Assembly (NCBI RefSeq): GCF_963924675.1
Contig: NC_089223.1
Coordinates: 8,196,881 to 8,260,880 of the forward strand
Reading direction: 5' to 3'
Length of the DNA stretch: 64,000 nt
Origin: Phocoena phocoena
Taxonomy: Eukaryota; Chordata; Mammalia; Artiodactyla; Phocoenidae
Shown: positions 11,556-24,179 of the stretch, piece by piece
How the letters are laid out: every line of letters starts with the position of its first letter
Numbering within the stretch: position 1 is the stretch's first letter
The notes under the pieces: model-generated
Database searches by the model: none
Told to the model about the DNA's origin: nothing
Seen by the model: only the letters and a program-made list of their open reading frames with translations
Translations under genes and position numbers: made by a program

Positions 11556-12050
11556 AAAATAATGTCAACTCTTACATTTCCCTTGCCTTTAGTATTAATT
11601 TCCAACCACTAAAGAAACGTGACGGATCTCCATGATATTGAGAATCAGATAATAATACATTTTCTTACTACCTGGGTAATATAATAATGGGTGAGGGTAG
11701 GTGGCAAAGAAGCTGTTATTATGACAGGCAGAAGTTGTCAGAGAGCTGCAATTGGTATGCTGGAATCAAACCACACAAGTGATTTGATCGAATTTAGTGA
11801 GTTGGAGAGATGACAGAGAGCAATGCTGATATGATTACAAGTGGGTGTAACAGCCCAAGCCTAAGGCCTCCTACAGGAAAAGCTACATAACACACTGCTA
11901 CTTTGCACACACCAGGATCCAATAAATGTCTTTGGCAGATTGCAGACCACTCCTTACAATACCATAAAAGTCTCCACTTTAATTCAACTGTATCTGCAAA
12001 ATGAATCTTAATTTGGCTGACTATAACAAATGAACAGGATGTTTTCTTAA
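11556..12050. other. Non-coding stretch, no feature recognised
   Basis: No recognised repeat or coding signal ahead of the SINE at 12063. Confidence 0.4.
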
Positions 12051-12062
12051 AACTCAAAAGTA

Positions 12063-12270
12063 GGGCTTCCCTGGTGGCGCAGCGGTTGAGAGTCCGTCTG
12101 CTGATGCAGGGGACACGGGTTCGTGTCCCAGTCCGGGAAGATCCCACATGCCGCGGAGCGGCTGGGCCCGTGAGCCATGGCCGCTGAGCCTGCGCGTCCG
12201 GAGCCTGCGCTCCGCAACGGGAGAGGCCACAACAGTGAGAGGCCCGCATACCGCAAAAAAAAAACAAAAA
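12063..12270 (+). mobile_element. CHR-type SINE
   Basis: A full-length copy close to the 9317 and 35151 copies, with AACTCAAAAGTA (12051-12062) and AACTCATAAGTA (12271-12282) as target duplications. Confidence 0.95.
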
Positions 12271-12282
12271 AACTCATAAGTA

Positions 12283-12654
12283 ATACGATGTTATCTTTAC
12301 ATAAATAAAGGGAACAAATTGAATTAAAATAGCATTTAACAGATTTTCATTATGTAAACTTTTGGGAAGAAATCTGTAGTTCTTGGGCTTGGACCAGGGA
12401 AATATAAAGGGAAGGGGTGAGAAGTAGTTAAGTTTCAGATGTATTTTGGACTCATTACTTTTACTTTATAAACTGCAACTACACTAGTCACAAGTACAAC
12501 CTTAATTGTCTTTTAAAATTGCTTTACAGAGAATGCTGAAAATTGTTTTACAGAGAATGGCCACCAGTCATTTCTGATTAAAGAAAAAGGAATGAGAATG
12601 AATACAGCAAGAGATGGTTAAAGATTTAAGCATCATTAAACATTAGAATCTAGA
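12283..12654. other. Non-coding stretch, no feature recognised
   Basis: A small direct duplication is visible (AATTGTTTTACAGAGAATG at 12540 echoes AATTGCTTTACAGAGAATG at 12518). No gene is seen. Confidence 0.4.
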
Positions 12655-13365
12655 CTTCTGATCTTATCATTACAATCCATTACAGTTTTCTCTTCCTTCA
12701 GCTCCTCTGTCACCTCTTTGGAGAGGCTTTCTGTAACAACCTCATCAGAATCAGCTCTCCCTAGTTACTCTCAACTTGCTTTACTTCTGTAACAGTAACA
12801 ACTGGTTTAAGATTGGTTTAGGTGTCCATATGTTGTGCTGGTGATTTCAGATCTATTCTTAATATATGTGCATATTAGCCCACCATGCTTTCTTGTTTCA
12901 CAGTCTTGAAGAAGCTCTACTTTTTACTGATTTGCACAGGGGTTTGAATCTGTTGTCAGAGGCGAGTGAGCGAGTGCCAGACTCAGGCCTTTTTATCTGC
13001 TGGTCCCTCTGCCTGGAATGCTCTTCCTCCTCATTTCTATATATATGGCTTGCTCCACCACAGCACTGTGATCTCCACTCATCTCAGAGGGGCTTCCCTC
13101 AATTTTCTATAGAAAATAGTGATGCCAACTTCCCTCTCTCCTCTCATATACCATTAATCTCAAGTCCTTATCATGGTTTTAATTTTCTTCACAGAATGTA
13201 TCATCAAATGTCATATTAATTTTCTTAATTGTTTACTGTCTGTGTCCCCCTCCTAAAGAGGCAAAGTCCAAGAAGGCAGAGATTGTTTTTAAAAAATTAA
13301 ATGCTATAGCTCCAGTTCACAGAACACTAACTGCTACACAGTAGGTGTTTAATAAATGGTGGTTC
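12655..13365 (+). mobile_element. L2 LINE 3' fossil(s)
   Basis: CTTCAGCTCCTCTGTCACCT with GAGAGGCTTTCTGTAAC at 12698-12740, then CTCTGCCTGGAATGCTCTTC at 13008 and the tail TACACAGTAGGTGTTTAATA ending at 13365. The two parts repeat similar L2 positions, so they may be two separate insertions. Confidence 0.7.
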
Positions 13366-14035
13366 AAATTAGACTTTATTGCTATTTTCAGGATATTACA
13401 TCCAAAAAAAGCAGAAAACATTCTTTTTTCATGTGCACATGGAACATTCTCTAGGATTGACCACATATTAGGGCACAAAACAAGCCTCAACAAATTTAGG
13501 AGTATAGAAGTATTTCAAGCATCTTTTCTGACCACAATGGCATGAAGCTAGAAATAAACCACAGAAAAAGAAACAATAAAAAAGTGATTACATAGAGACT
13601 AAACAACATGCTACTAAAAAAAAATAGGTCAATGATGAAATCAAAGAAGAAATTAAAAAATACCTTGAGTCAAATGACAATGAAAACAGAACCATACCAA
13701 ATCTATGGGATGCAGCAAAAGCAGTTCTTAGAGGGAAGTTCATAGCAATACATGCCTTCAAGAAAAAAGAAAAATATCAAATAAACAGCCTAACCCACCA
13801 CCTACAAGAATTAGAAGAAAACCTAAAGTCAGCAGAAGGAAGGAAATAATAAAGATCAGAGAGGAAATAAAATAGAGATAAAAAAATAGAAAAATGAATA
13901 AAACCAAGAGCTGGTTCTTTGAAAGAGTAAACAAAATTGACAAACCTCTGGCCAGGGTCACCAAGAAGAAAAGAGAAAAGACCCAAGTGAACAAAATAAT
14001 AAGTGAAAGAGGAGAAATCACAGCCGATATGACAG

Positions 14036-14037
<2 letters not shown>

Positions 14038-14077
<40 letters not shown>
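14038..14077. repeat. (AC)n microsatellite
   Basis: About 20 perfect dinucleotide units within L1 ORF2. A likely polymorphic site. Confidence 0.98.
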
Positions 14078-14079
<2 letters not shown>

Positions 14080-16212
14080 CATAAGAGAAACTGTACAATT
14101 ATATGCCAACAAATTCGACAACCTAGAAAAAAATGGACAAGTTTCTAGAAATACACATACCACCAAAACTGAATTAAGAAGAAATAGATAACTTGAACAG
14201 ACTGATCACTGGTAGTGAAATAGAATCTGTAATAAAAAAAACTCTCTGCAAACAATAATCCAGAAACAGATGGTTTCACAGGTGAATTCAACCAAACATA
14301 CAAAGAAGAACTTATACTGATCCTTCTCAAACTCTTCCAAAAGATTGAAGGGGAAGGAATACTCCTAAAGACATTCTATGAAGCCATCATCACCCTGATA
14401 CCAAAACCAGACAAAGATACCACCAAAAAGAAAATTACAGGCCAATATCTTTGATGAATATAGATGCAAAAATTCTCAAGAAAATATTACCAAACCAAAT
14501 CCAACAACACATAAAAAAGATCATACTCCACGACCTAATTGGATTCATCCCAGGGTCACAAGGGTAGTTCAACATATGCAAATCAATCAATGTGATACAC
14601 CACATCAACAAAAGAAAAGCCAAAAACCACAGGATCATCTCAATAGATGCAGAAAAAAATTTGATAAAATTCAACATTCATTCGTGATAAAAATCCTTAT
14701 GAAAGTGAGTACAGAGGGAACATATTTCAACATAATAAAAGCTATTTATGACAAACCCACAGCCAATATAATTCTCAATGGTGAAAAGCTGAAAGTGTTC
14801 CTGCTAAAATCTGGAACAAGACAAAGATGCCCACTCTCACCACTTCTATTCAACATAGTACTAGAAGTCCTAGCCACAGCAATCAGACAAGAAGAAATAA
14901 AATGTATTCAGATTGGTAGGGAAGAGGTAAAATTATCATTATATGCTGATGACATGATGCTATATTAATATGGATAACCCTAAGACTCCACACAAAAACT
15001 ACTAGAACTGATAAATGAATTCAGCAATGTAGCAGGATACAAGATTAACATAGAGAAATCAGTTTCATTTCTTTACACTAACAATGAAATATCAGAAAGG
15101 AATGTAAATAAACAATCCTTTTAAAAATCTCATCAAAAAAAAAAACTACTTAGGAATAAACCTCACCAAGGAGGTGAAAGACATATGCTGAGAACTACAA
15201 AACAGTAATAAGGGAAACTGAAGGTGATTCAAAGAAATGGAAAGATACCCCATGCTCCTGGACTGGAAGAATTGATATTGTTAAAATGGCCACGCTACCC
15301 AAAGCAATCTACAGATTTAATGTGATCCCTATCAAATTACCCATGACATTTTTCACAGAACTAGAACAAATAATCCTAAAATTTATATGGGACCATAAAA
15401 GACCCAGAATTGCCAAAGCAATCCTGAGAAAAAAGAACAAATCTGGAGGCATAATGCTCTCAGACTTCAGACAATACTACAAAGCTGCAGTAATCGAAAC
15501 AGCATGGTATTGGCACAAAAACAGACATATGGATCAATGGAATGGAATAGAGAGCCCAGAAATAAACCCATACACCTACAGTCAATCTTCGACAAAGGAG
15601 GCAACAATATACAATGGGGAAAAGACAGTCTCTTTAGAAAGTAGTGTTGGGAAAGTCAGACAGCTGCAAGCAAATCAAGGAAGTTAGAACACACCCTCAC
15701 AGCATACACAAAAATAAATTCAAAATGGCTTAAAGACTTAGATATAAGACATGACACCATAAAACTCTTAGAAGAGAATACAGGCAAAACATTCTCTGAC
15801 ATAAGTCGTAAAAATATTTTCTTAGGTCAGTCTTCCAAGGCAATAGAAATAAAAGCACAAATAAACAAATGGGACCTAATCAAACTTATAAGCTTTTGCA
15901 CAGCAAAAGAAACCGTTAAAAAAAAGAAAAAAGACAACCTACAGACTGAGTGAAAATATTTGCAAATGATGCAACTGACAAGGGATTAATTTCCAAAATA
16001 TACAAACAGCTCACACAACTCAACAACAATAAAACAAAAAAACCCAATCAAAAAATGGCCAGAAGACCTGAACAGACATTTCTCCAAAGAGGACATACAG
16101 ATGGCCAAAAGGCAAATGAAAAGATGCTCAACATTATTAAAGAAATGCAAATAAAAACTACAATGAGGTACCATCTCACAATGGTCAGAATGCCTGTCAC
16201 TAAAAAGTCTAC

Positions 16213-16584
16213 AGGACTTCCCTGGTGGTGTAGCAGTTAAGAATATGACTGCCAATGTAGGGGGCACACGTTCAATCCCTGGTCCAGGAAGATCCCACAT
16301 GCTGTGGAGCAACTAAGCCCGTGCACAACTACTGAGCCCACGTGCTAAACTACTGAAGCCTGCATGCTCTAGGGTCTGTGCACCGTAACTACTGAGCCCA
16401 CGTGCTGCAACTGCTGAAGCCTGCGTGCCTAGAGTCCGTGCTCTGCAACAAGAGAAGTTACCGCAATGAGAAGTCCGTGCACCGCAACGAAGAGTAGGCC
16501 CCGCTTACAGCAACTAGAGAAAGCCTGCACACAGAAATGAAGACCCAACGCAGCAGAAAATAAAATAAAAAAATTTTTTTAAAT
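16213..16584 (+). mobile_element. CHR-2-like SINE
   Basis: Starts GGACTTCCCTGGTGGTGTAG, has CAATCCCTGGTCCAGGAAGA and several tandem-like GTGC...AACTACTGAGCCCACGTGCT blocks, and ends in an A-rich tail. It is about 370 bp, longer and more diverged than the CHR-type copies, and inserted in L1 ORF2 at TCTACA. An A/T-rich stretch and a copy of the TCTACA target follow it. Confidence 0.85.
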
Positions 16585-16594
16585 TCTACAAATA

Positions 16595-16794
16595 GGGCTT
16601 CCACGGTGGCACAGTGGTTGAGAGTCCGCCTGCCAATGCAGGGGACACGGGTTCATGCCGCAGTCTGGGAGGACCCCGCAGGCGGCTGGGCCTGTGAGCC
16701 ATGGCCGCTGAGCCTGCGCGTCCGGAGCCTGTGCTCCGCAACGGGAGAGGCCACAGCAGTGAGAGGCCCGCGTACCGCAAAAAAAAAAAAAACG
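16595..16794 (+). mobile_element. CHR-type SINE with a shortened middle
   Basis: A typical start and end, but the segment after the B box (AGGACCCCGCAGGCGGC) is about 13 bases shorter than in other copies. It is flanked by TCTACAAATA at 16585-16594 and 16795-16804, so it entered the same L1 site already used by the SINE at 16213. Confidence 0.93.
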
Positions 16795-17615
16795 TCTACA
16801 AATAACAAATGCTGAAGGGGGTGTGGAGAAAATGGAACCCTCATACACTGTTGGTGGGAACGTAAATTGGTACAGCCACTATGGAGAACAGTATGGGGGT
16901 TCCTTAAAAAACTAAAAATAGAGCTAACATATGATCCAGCAATCCCACTCCTGGGCATATATCTGCTCAGGAGATAATTCAAAAAGATACAAGCACCCCA
17001 ATGTTCATTGCAGCATTATTTACTACAGCCAAGACATGGAAGCAACCTAAATGTCCATCAACAGATGAATGTTTAAAGAAGATGTGGCACATATATACAA
17101 TGGAATATTACTCAGCCATAAAAAAAAAACGAAATTGAGTTATTTCTAGTGAGGTGGATGGACCTAGAGTCTGTCATACAGAATGAAGTAAGTCAGAAAG
17201 AGAAAAACGAATACCGTATGCTAACGCATATATATGGAATCTAAAAAAAAAAAAAAATTGGTACTGATGAACCTAGTGGCAGGGCAGGAATAAAGATGCA
17301 GACAGAGAATGGACTTGAGGACACGGGGAGGGGGAAGGGTAAGCTGGGACGAAGTGAGAGAGTGGCATGGACATATATACACTACGAAATGTAAAACATA
17401 TAGCCAGTGGGAAGCAGCTGCATAGCACAGGGAGATCAGCTCAGTGCCTTGTGACCACCTAGAGGGGTGGGATAGGGAGGGTGGGAGGGAGGCTCAAGAG
17501 GGAGGGGATATGGGGAGGCATGTATGCATATGGCTGATTCACTTTGTTGTGGGACAGAGACTAGCTCAGTATTGTGAAGCAGTTATACTCCAATAAAGAT
17601 ATATATATATATATA

Positions 17616-18326
17616 TTTTTAAGTATATAAGAGAATAGTCTGTTAGCCACAAGTCTTCAGAGTTGCCAACGGAAAGCAGTCACTGTGCTTTCAAAACAAA
17701 TGCAGAGAATTGATTAATCTAGCAAATTAGTTAGGTGGAGTTCTGTTAAGCAAACTTTTATTGTATACTCTATAAATGTGAATGATTACTAATGCGCCAA
17801 CGAGTTACTATGACTTTCCTGAAATAAATTTGAGTCAACTTTTATTTATACATACGTGGTGCAATTCAATTGATAGTTCTGAGTAAATATAAGGAACTAG
17901 AGTAAGTGCTTTGGAAGACATAAGAACGTATGAGTGATTCCACAACTTTTAGAGAAAACCCAAAGTACATGTAAATATGAGATAGTTTTCTTAACTTTGA
18001 AGAACTTATAATGTAATACAAGAGAAAAAACCAACTTTCCCAGGCAGAAGGTGAGACTTGTTCTCATAGAAGGAGAGAGAGAGCACCCTAAGACAACACA
18101 GGAGATGGGGATTAACTGTATCTGGAGAATGAGAGAGGGCTTCCTAGGGGGGGAAGAGAATTTGAGATGTCCTAGTTGGACCTCCACTCTCCCAACCAGA
18201 AGTAGACCCTGCAACAGGATCGATGGCAGGTAGTTGATATGGGTAGTTCAGCAGGGGAATGGGACAATAATGGAGGGAGAAGGTAGTTATTAAGGGGTGT
18301 CATTATTAAGCTACTAGAGCTTTTTC
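17616..18326. other. Non-coding stretch, no feature recognised
   Basis: No recognised repeat or coding signal. A 105-codon minus-strand frame at 17897-18214 has no splice or domain support. Confidence 0.4.
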
Positions 18327-18480
18327 AGTGGTTCTAAAGCTTCAACCTAGGGGGAAGCTTTGGGAAACTCTATAAAATACACACCCCAGAATTATTCCAC
18401 CCAAGGAGTAAGGTTGGGAATTTACACCTCCATACTCCTCAGTCACTGGTTAAAGGCCGCTCCTGGAGGGACACTACTTT
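18327..18480 (+). mobile_element. MER5-like hAT fossil
   Basis: Begins CAGTGGTTCTAAAGCTT, the terminal inverted repeat style of MER5 elements, followed by a diverged body with GGGGGAAGCTTTGGGAAACT and AAAATACACACCCCAGAAT. The 3' end is unclear. Confidence 0.5.
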
Positions 18481-19619
18481 CTAGGCACTTCTGGTCCACA
18501 GAAGTATAACCTCTATCCCTACGAGGCCAACTGATGAAAGTAGCAGAAATTCAGTTCTAAAGCAAATACAAGTAATCTTTGAAAATCTTCAAATATTCTC
18601 TTGCTATTTACTGAGTGCCCCTATTTGCCAAATATACACAATATAATAATTTAAAGTAGGCAATTTCTGAGGTGTCAGAGTCCCAAAGTATTGCTCTCTC
18701 ACTGTAAGTAGTTTAAAGGTTATACAGTAAATGTTTTCCCAAGCAAGAGCAATTTAGTCTATCTTCTGTTAAACATTCCTCACAATGGGAAAGAAGGAAT
18801 TTAACACCTGGCACGTATATATCTAATCTATTCCAATGATTTCTGAGCAGACATGACCTTCTAATGTTTATCTGTAAGCACTCTACAAAACAAAATGTCT
18901 AGGGAGAAAAAATTAGTAATGAGAATTGTAAATGTGACTATGATCTAAAAACTGGAGCCATAAAAGTACCCCAAGGTAAGTAATAAGTTTTAAAATGACT
19001 TTTATTACCTAATACTTTATACTTATTGATAATCTAATCAGTTTCCACTACTGGAAGGTGCCCATTTGAGTCATGCAAGCAAACAACATTCTATCGTGCT
19101 ATTTTATCTTTGCGTTTATTAACCATCACTGAATCTTTTTTAACCTTCAAACTTAGAAGCAATCTAAAAGGCACAGCTCACGATGCAAAGAACGGTTTGA
19201 TCTGACAAAACGAGCAGATGAATTTAGTGTCACCTCTGAGTTCCTCGGTGCTCAAAATGATAACCTACAGATTTTGGTGGATACAAGTTAGTCATTCTTG
19301 CTGTGTAAGTTCACCCACACAGAGAGACACCGCAGCTAAATCACAACTATCAAACAACAACGTAAAAACCAAAACATTTTTTATTTTCCATTATGACTCC
19401 ACTGCTACCCAGTTTGGAGTATTCTTGAAAAGCTAAAGAAAAGACCAGTAGTAGTAACAACATGTAGGACTAGAGTCAGAACAACAGAATTCAAGTCCTT
19501 CCCTGATACTAAACTGCTATAATAGATACAGAATGAATAATGTATAAATGTTCATGGTACTGATATTCCAATTTAAAACCACAATTTGGGTTATTTCTGT
19601 ACTTCGCCTGTAATCAGTG
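18481..19619. other. Non-coding stretch, no feature recognised
   Basis: No recognised repeat. Candidate splice sites near 19165 and 19318 on the minus strand were examined and lack open frames of useful length. Confidence 0.4.
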
Positions 19620-19785
19620 CTTTGAATTCAAAACCCATCTGTCATTTACTACTACTGACCTGGAATAATTTACTCTTTAGATTTCCTCATCTGCAAAACA
19701 GAATTAAGGTCACTTACTTTCCAGGATTACTTTGAGAAGTAAATGAGACCATAGGAATAGAAGAACTCAGCACAGTATCTGCATA
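19620..19785 (+). mobile_element. MIR SINE fossil
   Basis: ATTTCCTCATCTGCAAAACA followed by AGGATTACTTTGAGAAGTAA and CAGCACAGTATCTGC is the MIR core and 3' half in plus orientation. Confidence 0.7.
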
Positions 19786-19789
19786 AAGT

Positions 19790-19950
19790 CCCCCTTCTCC
19801 TTTTCACCCCTCTGTTCCTGCACTGATTTTGTCTGTGTGTTGTAGACTGCAAATTCCCCTAGGGACAGACACATGTCTTATTTTCTGAAGAGGTCCAGCA
19901 CTTAGTCCAGATCTGTACACAGAGTAGGCATTAAATGAAAAAAAAAAAAG
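19790..19950 (+). mobile_element. L2 LINE 3' tail
   Basis: TAGACTGCAAATTCCCCTAG, GTCTTATTTTCTGAAG and CAGAGTAGGCATTAAATGAA match the L2 3' UTR pattern. An A-run follows. Confidence 0.6.
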
Positions 19951-20679
19951 TGAACGTGTTGAAATTAATTTTAGATTATAGCTCTAACTGAAAAAATGGA
20001 GACACACGCAATGTTTTTGAGCATGAAAAAGACATGGGAAATGTTCTAGGAAATTTATGTGATACACCAGTTTATATGATAAATGACTCTACAGGAATGG
20101 AATAAACTTTGTAATCAGACTTGCCAAAACATATATTGATGTGAGCACGTCCCTTAACTAATCACTGTTCTAAGATTTTCCTTTTGTTCAAAACATTTTA
20201 AAGTAACTGTTTTGAGAGTCTGCATGTGAGTCACACAGGAAAATCAGCATAATTATTTTACAACCAGATTTCAATTTTAAAACCAAAAGTTAATATTTAA
20301 TCACTAGTCCCCAACTTAGTGAACTGCTGTGGCTCAAAATGATTGACTACTTTTTGTAATCAAACAAAGCATTAAAGTACAAGGATTTCCCAGTCCAACA
20401 ATGTATAAAAAAATAGGACACAGGAATGACATATATTTGAAGACAATTTCTAAATAAATTCCCAAAGATATGCTAAGTGATAGCAACACACTGTCTAGTA
20501 AAGACAGTCTCACAAAATATTTGTTTGGAATACAGACTCATCCAGATACTTCTAGATAGATGTTTGGTAACATATTAATCACATTATTTTGTGTATGTAC
20601 ATACATATGAGGCTCTACATTAACCCTATATATTAAGTATATATACTTGTAATTTATGCACAAAACATATAAATAACGT
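19951..20679. other. Non-coding stretch, no feature recognised
   Basis: AT-rich, with no recognised repeat or coding signal. Confidence 0.4.
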
Positions 20680-21800
20680 GGATATACTAGGTAGACCAAA
20701 CGCACAGCCTTCCTGTACGCCTCAGTATCTGCTACCCTCTTGGGTAAATTCAGGATCAATATGGACAAACCATCATCTCTGTCATCCTTTAACCATCTCT
20801 TTTCCAATGATTTTCTTTTCTTCTTCCATGTCAGTCACTCTTTCTCATAAACACAACTTAAACCTCATCATCCCTCCAGACAGTTCCACCTGCAAAATGA
20901 CTACTGCAAACATCCCACTCTCTGTTCACAGCCCCCTACTCTTCTACCTGGCCTCCTCACCCACTCTCATCTCAAACATTCTCCAGCCTACCTGGAGTCT
21001 CCAGGGCCTTGTACGGTGTTGCTCTTTCATATCCTAACTTACACTGCAGGTCCTCTCCCATCTTCACTGCCACCACCTGGGTCCAAGCTGCCATTGTATC
21101 TTAAGGTGACTACTGTGATAAACTCCCAGTGGGTCTCCCTGTTTCTGCCTGTCCCTCTCAAAAGTCTATTCTCAGCCTAGCAGTTAGAGTAATCCTTGGA
21201 GTATATAAGTCCTATCATGGCACTCTTCTGATCGATACTAATAAAAAACTGCCAGGATAAAAATGCAGGTCCTTACAGTGACCTGTAGGAGCATACACGA
21301 TCTGGTTCCTTGTTGTCTATGTGACCCCTTTTCTTCTCACCTTCCCCCTTGCTCACTGTAATCCAACCACACCAGCCTTTGCAACTCTGCTCAGCACACA
21401 GACCAGCTATACTTTCATCTCAGCCCTCTGTATAGCTCTTCTCCCCCACCAGCAGTGCTTCTCTCTCAAGGGTCTTCAAGGTTTGCTCCTTTACCTCCTT
21501 CAAGTCTCTGCTCAGACGTCCCTCGTCGATGAAACATTTTGTTCATCTTATTTAAATCAGCAAATGACATTTACCAGCACTACTTCTGTCCTCCCCTGCT
21601 TTCTCTCCATAGAACATATCACCACCTGACAAAGTACCCATTTCCTTAATCCTTTGTTTATTGCCTGTTGTTTACTGTATCCTCATTAGAATAGAAGCTT
21701 CAAAAGGGCAGAGACTTCTGTCTGTCACTCACTGATGTAGTCCCTGTTCCTAGAACAATGCTTTGCACATGGTAGGCACCTGATGATTATTTAATGAAAG
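20680..21800 (+). mobile_element. L2 LINE, long 3' segment
   Basis: Ordered L2 landmarks over 1.1 kb: TGCCACCACCTGGGTCCAAG, AGTCTATTCTCAGCCTAGCA, GTCCTTACAGTGACCTG, TACCTCCTTCAAGTCTCTGC, CAGAGACTTCTGTCTGTCAC and the tail CACATGGTAGGCACCTGATG. Open frames at 20678 and 21321 are degenerate L2 ORF2. Confidence 0.8.
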
Positions 21801-22639
21801 CAGCTTAGATTTCACGGTCCATTATTTCAACCATATTTTTGCCACCAAACTTTGTGTATGTAAGTATTTAGGTGATTAATTCTTGAGTGCAGATAAGGGA
21901 AAAGCTTCACTAAAGTTTGAACTTAAGTCATCTTATGAGAAAAACTCTAAAATTATTCTGAAGCTGGAGAAATTAAACTATGGCTATTAAATGCCTACTT
22001 GAAAGATGTGATTCTCTTAACCCATTTATTCAGAAATATAGCTTTGACTTTCCAGTTTGACAAAATAAAGGCACTTCCACTTATGCTCTTTTTTGAAACC
22101 TACAATAAAAATAATGAAAAAGAAAAAAGAAAGCTTCACCTTGAGTAAGAAATGGCCATAACTGTAGACAACCAACTGTGAATACTACTTGTCAAATTCA
22201 ACAAAATGTGGACCAAAAGCCCAACAGCCAACATACACATTCTCAGACCTCCAGCAGACTACAGATTTCCCCAAATGTCACAGCCCTGAGAGGTCTACCC
22301 AAAATTCCTATGACGGAAGTTGCTAGATGTGGTAGACATGGCCAAACCACTGCAAAATCTGGAAAAACCCTGCAGGGCCCGAGGTTCACACATAGAGAAT
22401 GGCAGGGAAATGGAGCTGCAGGAGGAAGCATGCAGGTACACCTTTGTCCTTATCTTTGCTTTGACCTCCTGGTAGAGGAAGCCTGTCTGGAAGGCAGGCC
22501 GCTGAGTGTGTTACAGAAGCCACGATCAGTTTTGCAGCCCTGACCAGAGTCAGCTGAGCAGAAACAGACTGACAGCTTGCTACAAACATGCTTTACCGAT
22601 CACATCAACTTTCTGCTCGTGCCAAAGGGATAAAGTAAA
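21801..22639. other. Non-coding stretch, no gene supported
   Basis: A 121-codon plus-strand frame at 22178-22543 has no recognised domain and no splice context. I do not call it a gene. Confidence 0.4.
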
Positions 22640-22960
22640 AATCTAAAGTATAGTTTAAATCAAATCCACCCTGTTCTTAAAACCTTCCGTCATTTTCCTA
22701 TTCCTGTAAGTTTTAGCTACTTAGTTCAACTCCATCCTAACTTCACTCTAGTATCTAGCTTTCTCCTGCTACTTCCTATGGTCCTGCCAGAAATGTTCAG
22801 TGACCACTACACGAACCCTCCATGTCCTAAAACATCCTTTCTACCTAGAAGGGTTTCTGTTCCCCACACCTCCCTTCCTCACCCCAGCAACTTGCTGAAA
22901 TCCCAGTCATTTTTCACAGAGCCACTTAATACCCCATTCATCCATAAAACTTCCACTTCA
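22640..22960 (+). mobile_element. L2 LINE fossil
   Basis: TGTTCTTAAAACCTTCCGTC, CCTCCATGTCCTAAAACATC and TCCCCACACCTCCCTTCC follow L2 order. Weak but consistent. Confidence 0.5.
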
Positions 22961-23289
22961 AAGAGTTTTATGGTTTATGAATTAATTCATTTTTAAAAAG
23001 CAGATCTAGCGAGATACATTAAATACTAAAATTACACTCTTCTGTCCATTGAGGATGCAATCAGATTGTTGCTTCCCAAAGATAAAAAGATGCTTAATTT
23101 AACTATACTGAGAAAACTAGAATACTGAATAGTAAAAAATGTCTAGAAGTAGCAGGTGTTCCATCATGAGTAACACATCTGATTGGCAACGTTATTTTTC
23201 TGCTTTTGACTGTTTTCCTTCTGTTATCAAGCCTGATACCCTTTAAGGTAAAGGGAAGTAAGGTGATATCATAAAGGTGATGTGACCCT
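22961..23289. other. Non-coding stretch, no feature recognised
   Basis: No recognised repeat or coding signal. Confidence 0.4.
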
Positions 23290-23520
23290 AATAATTTCTT
23301 TATTTAAAAGCTAAAATTTACTGAAAACTGGCCATCATTATCTCATTTAATCATAACAAACCAAATTAGTTACAGATATTTTTCTTATTTTACAGATGAG
23401 GAAGTCAAGGTTGAAGGAGAGATTGAATAATTTGCCCAGAGTCACACAAATTATAAGTTCTAAGCCAATCTGATTCTAGAACTAGAATTCTTAACTCCAC
23501 GCTCTAAGCTTATTAATATA
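23290..23520 (-). mobile_element. MIR SINE fossil
   Basis: ATCTCATTTAATCATAACAA, TATTTTACAGATGAGGAAGT and TTTGCCCAGAGTCACACAAA are the MIR 3' half and core in reverse orientation. Confidence 0.8.
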
Positions 23521-23624
23521 TTTACTAAAGTATCTCTGACCAGATGGTTTCAAAAGTAAGCCAAAGGCTTCATCATTTACCCTTCACCCTATATTATCAC
23601 CCCACCCCACTCCCAAAAAAGTTG

Positions 23625-23850
23625 CAATACTTTACATTTCTATACGACTTAACTGGCTTTGAAAATACTTCCACAAGTATTAATGGTTTAAATCCCACAA
23701 CAAATCTATAGGACTTTCACCATTTTATATAGCAGGAAAGAGGAACAGAGATATTATAAATTACCCAGTCACATTGCTGAGTACCCAGGATACAGACACA
23801 AGCCTTCTTAACCTAATATCAGTGCTCTTTCCAGAACAGCTAAACACTTT
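23625..23850 (-). mobile_element. MIR SINE fossil
   Basis: ATACTTCCACAAGTATTAAT, ACAACAAATCTATAGGACTT, CATTTTATATAGCAGGAAAG and CAGTCACATTGCTGAGTA fit a reverse MIR, more diverged than its neighbour. Confidence 0.55.
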
Positions 23851-24179
23851 AGAAGTATCTGATACCTTTTCTTAGATATGGAAGTCATGAAGTATTCAGC
23901 GAATTGTCATGTTTCCCAGTTCCACTCCATTAATTTGAAGACATTCATTGTTATTACTTTTATACTCTGTAGAAATTATGATCATAGACACATTTTCAGT
24001 AATATAATGAGTCCAGTCATTAATCAAGGAATTTTCAGTGTCAGGCAATATGTTCACCAGCTTGACAAGAACAAGGCCTGAAATGGCATGGTTTCTACAA
24101 TTTCAATGGATAGAAAACATACTGCGATAGGTTTCCATCAATGACTGCTAGAACACCAAATGTATGGGCAGGAGTGGTG
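23851..24179. other. Non-coding stretch, no feature recognised
   Basis: A 67-codon plus-strand frame at 23878 has no support. Confidence 0.4.

Larger units (their letters stand above)
13366..17615 (+). mobile_element. L1, 5'-truncated, hit by two SINEs
   Basis: The L1 starts within the ORF2 endonuclease domain (HGTFSRIDHILGHK near 13440) and continues through the reverse transcriptase with its catalytic Y-A-D-D at 14942-14953, the C-terminal domain, a G-rich 3' UTR, AATAAAG near 17593 and a (TA)n end. ORF2 is broken by many stops and frameshifts. A (CA)n microsatellite at 14038 interrupts ORF2 between the endonuclease and reverse transcriptase. No convincing target duplication was found, so the 5' edge is approximate. 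Confidence 0.92.

Noticed and set aside
19165..19330. Minus-strand splice-like motifs near 19165 and 19318
   Set aside because: The frames between them close quickly and phases do not fit the other exon candidates.
22178..22543. A 121-codon plus-strand frame
   Set aside because: No recognised domain, no splice sites of note and no known homology from memory.
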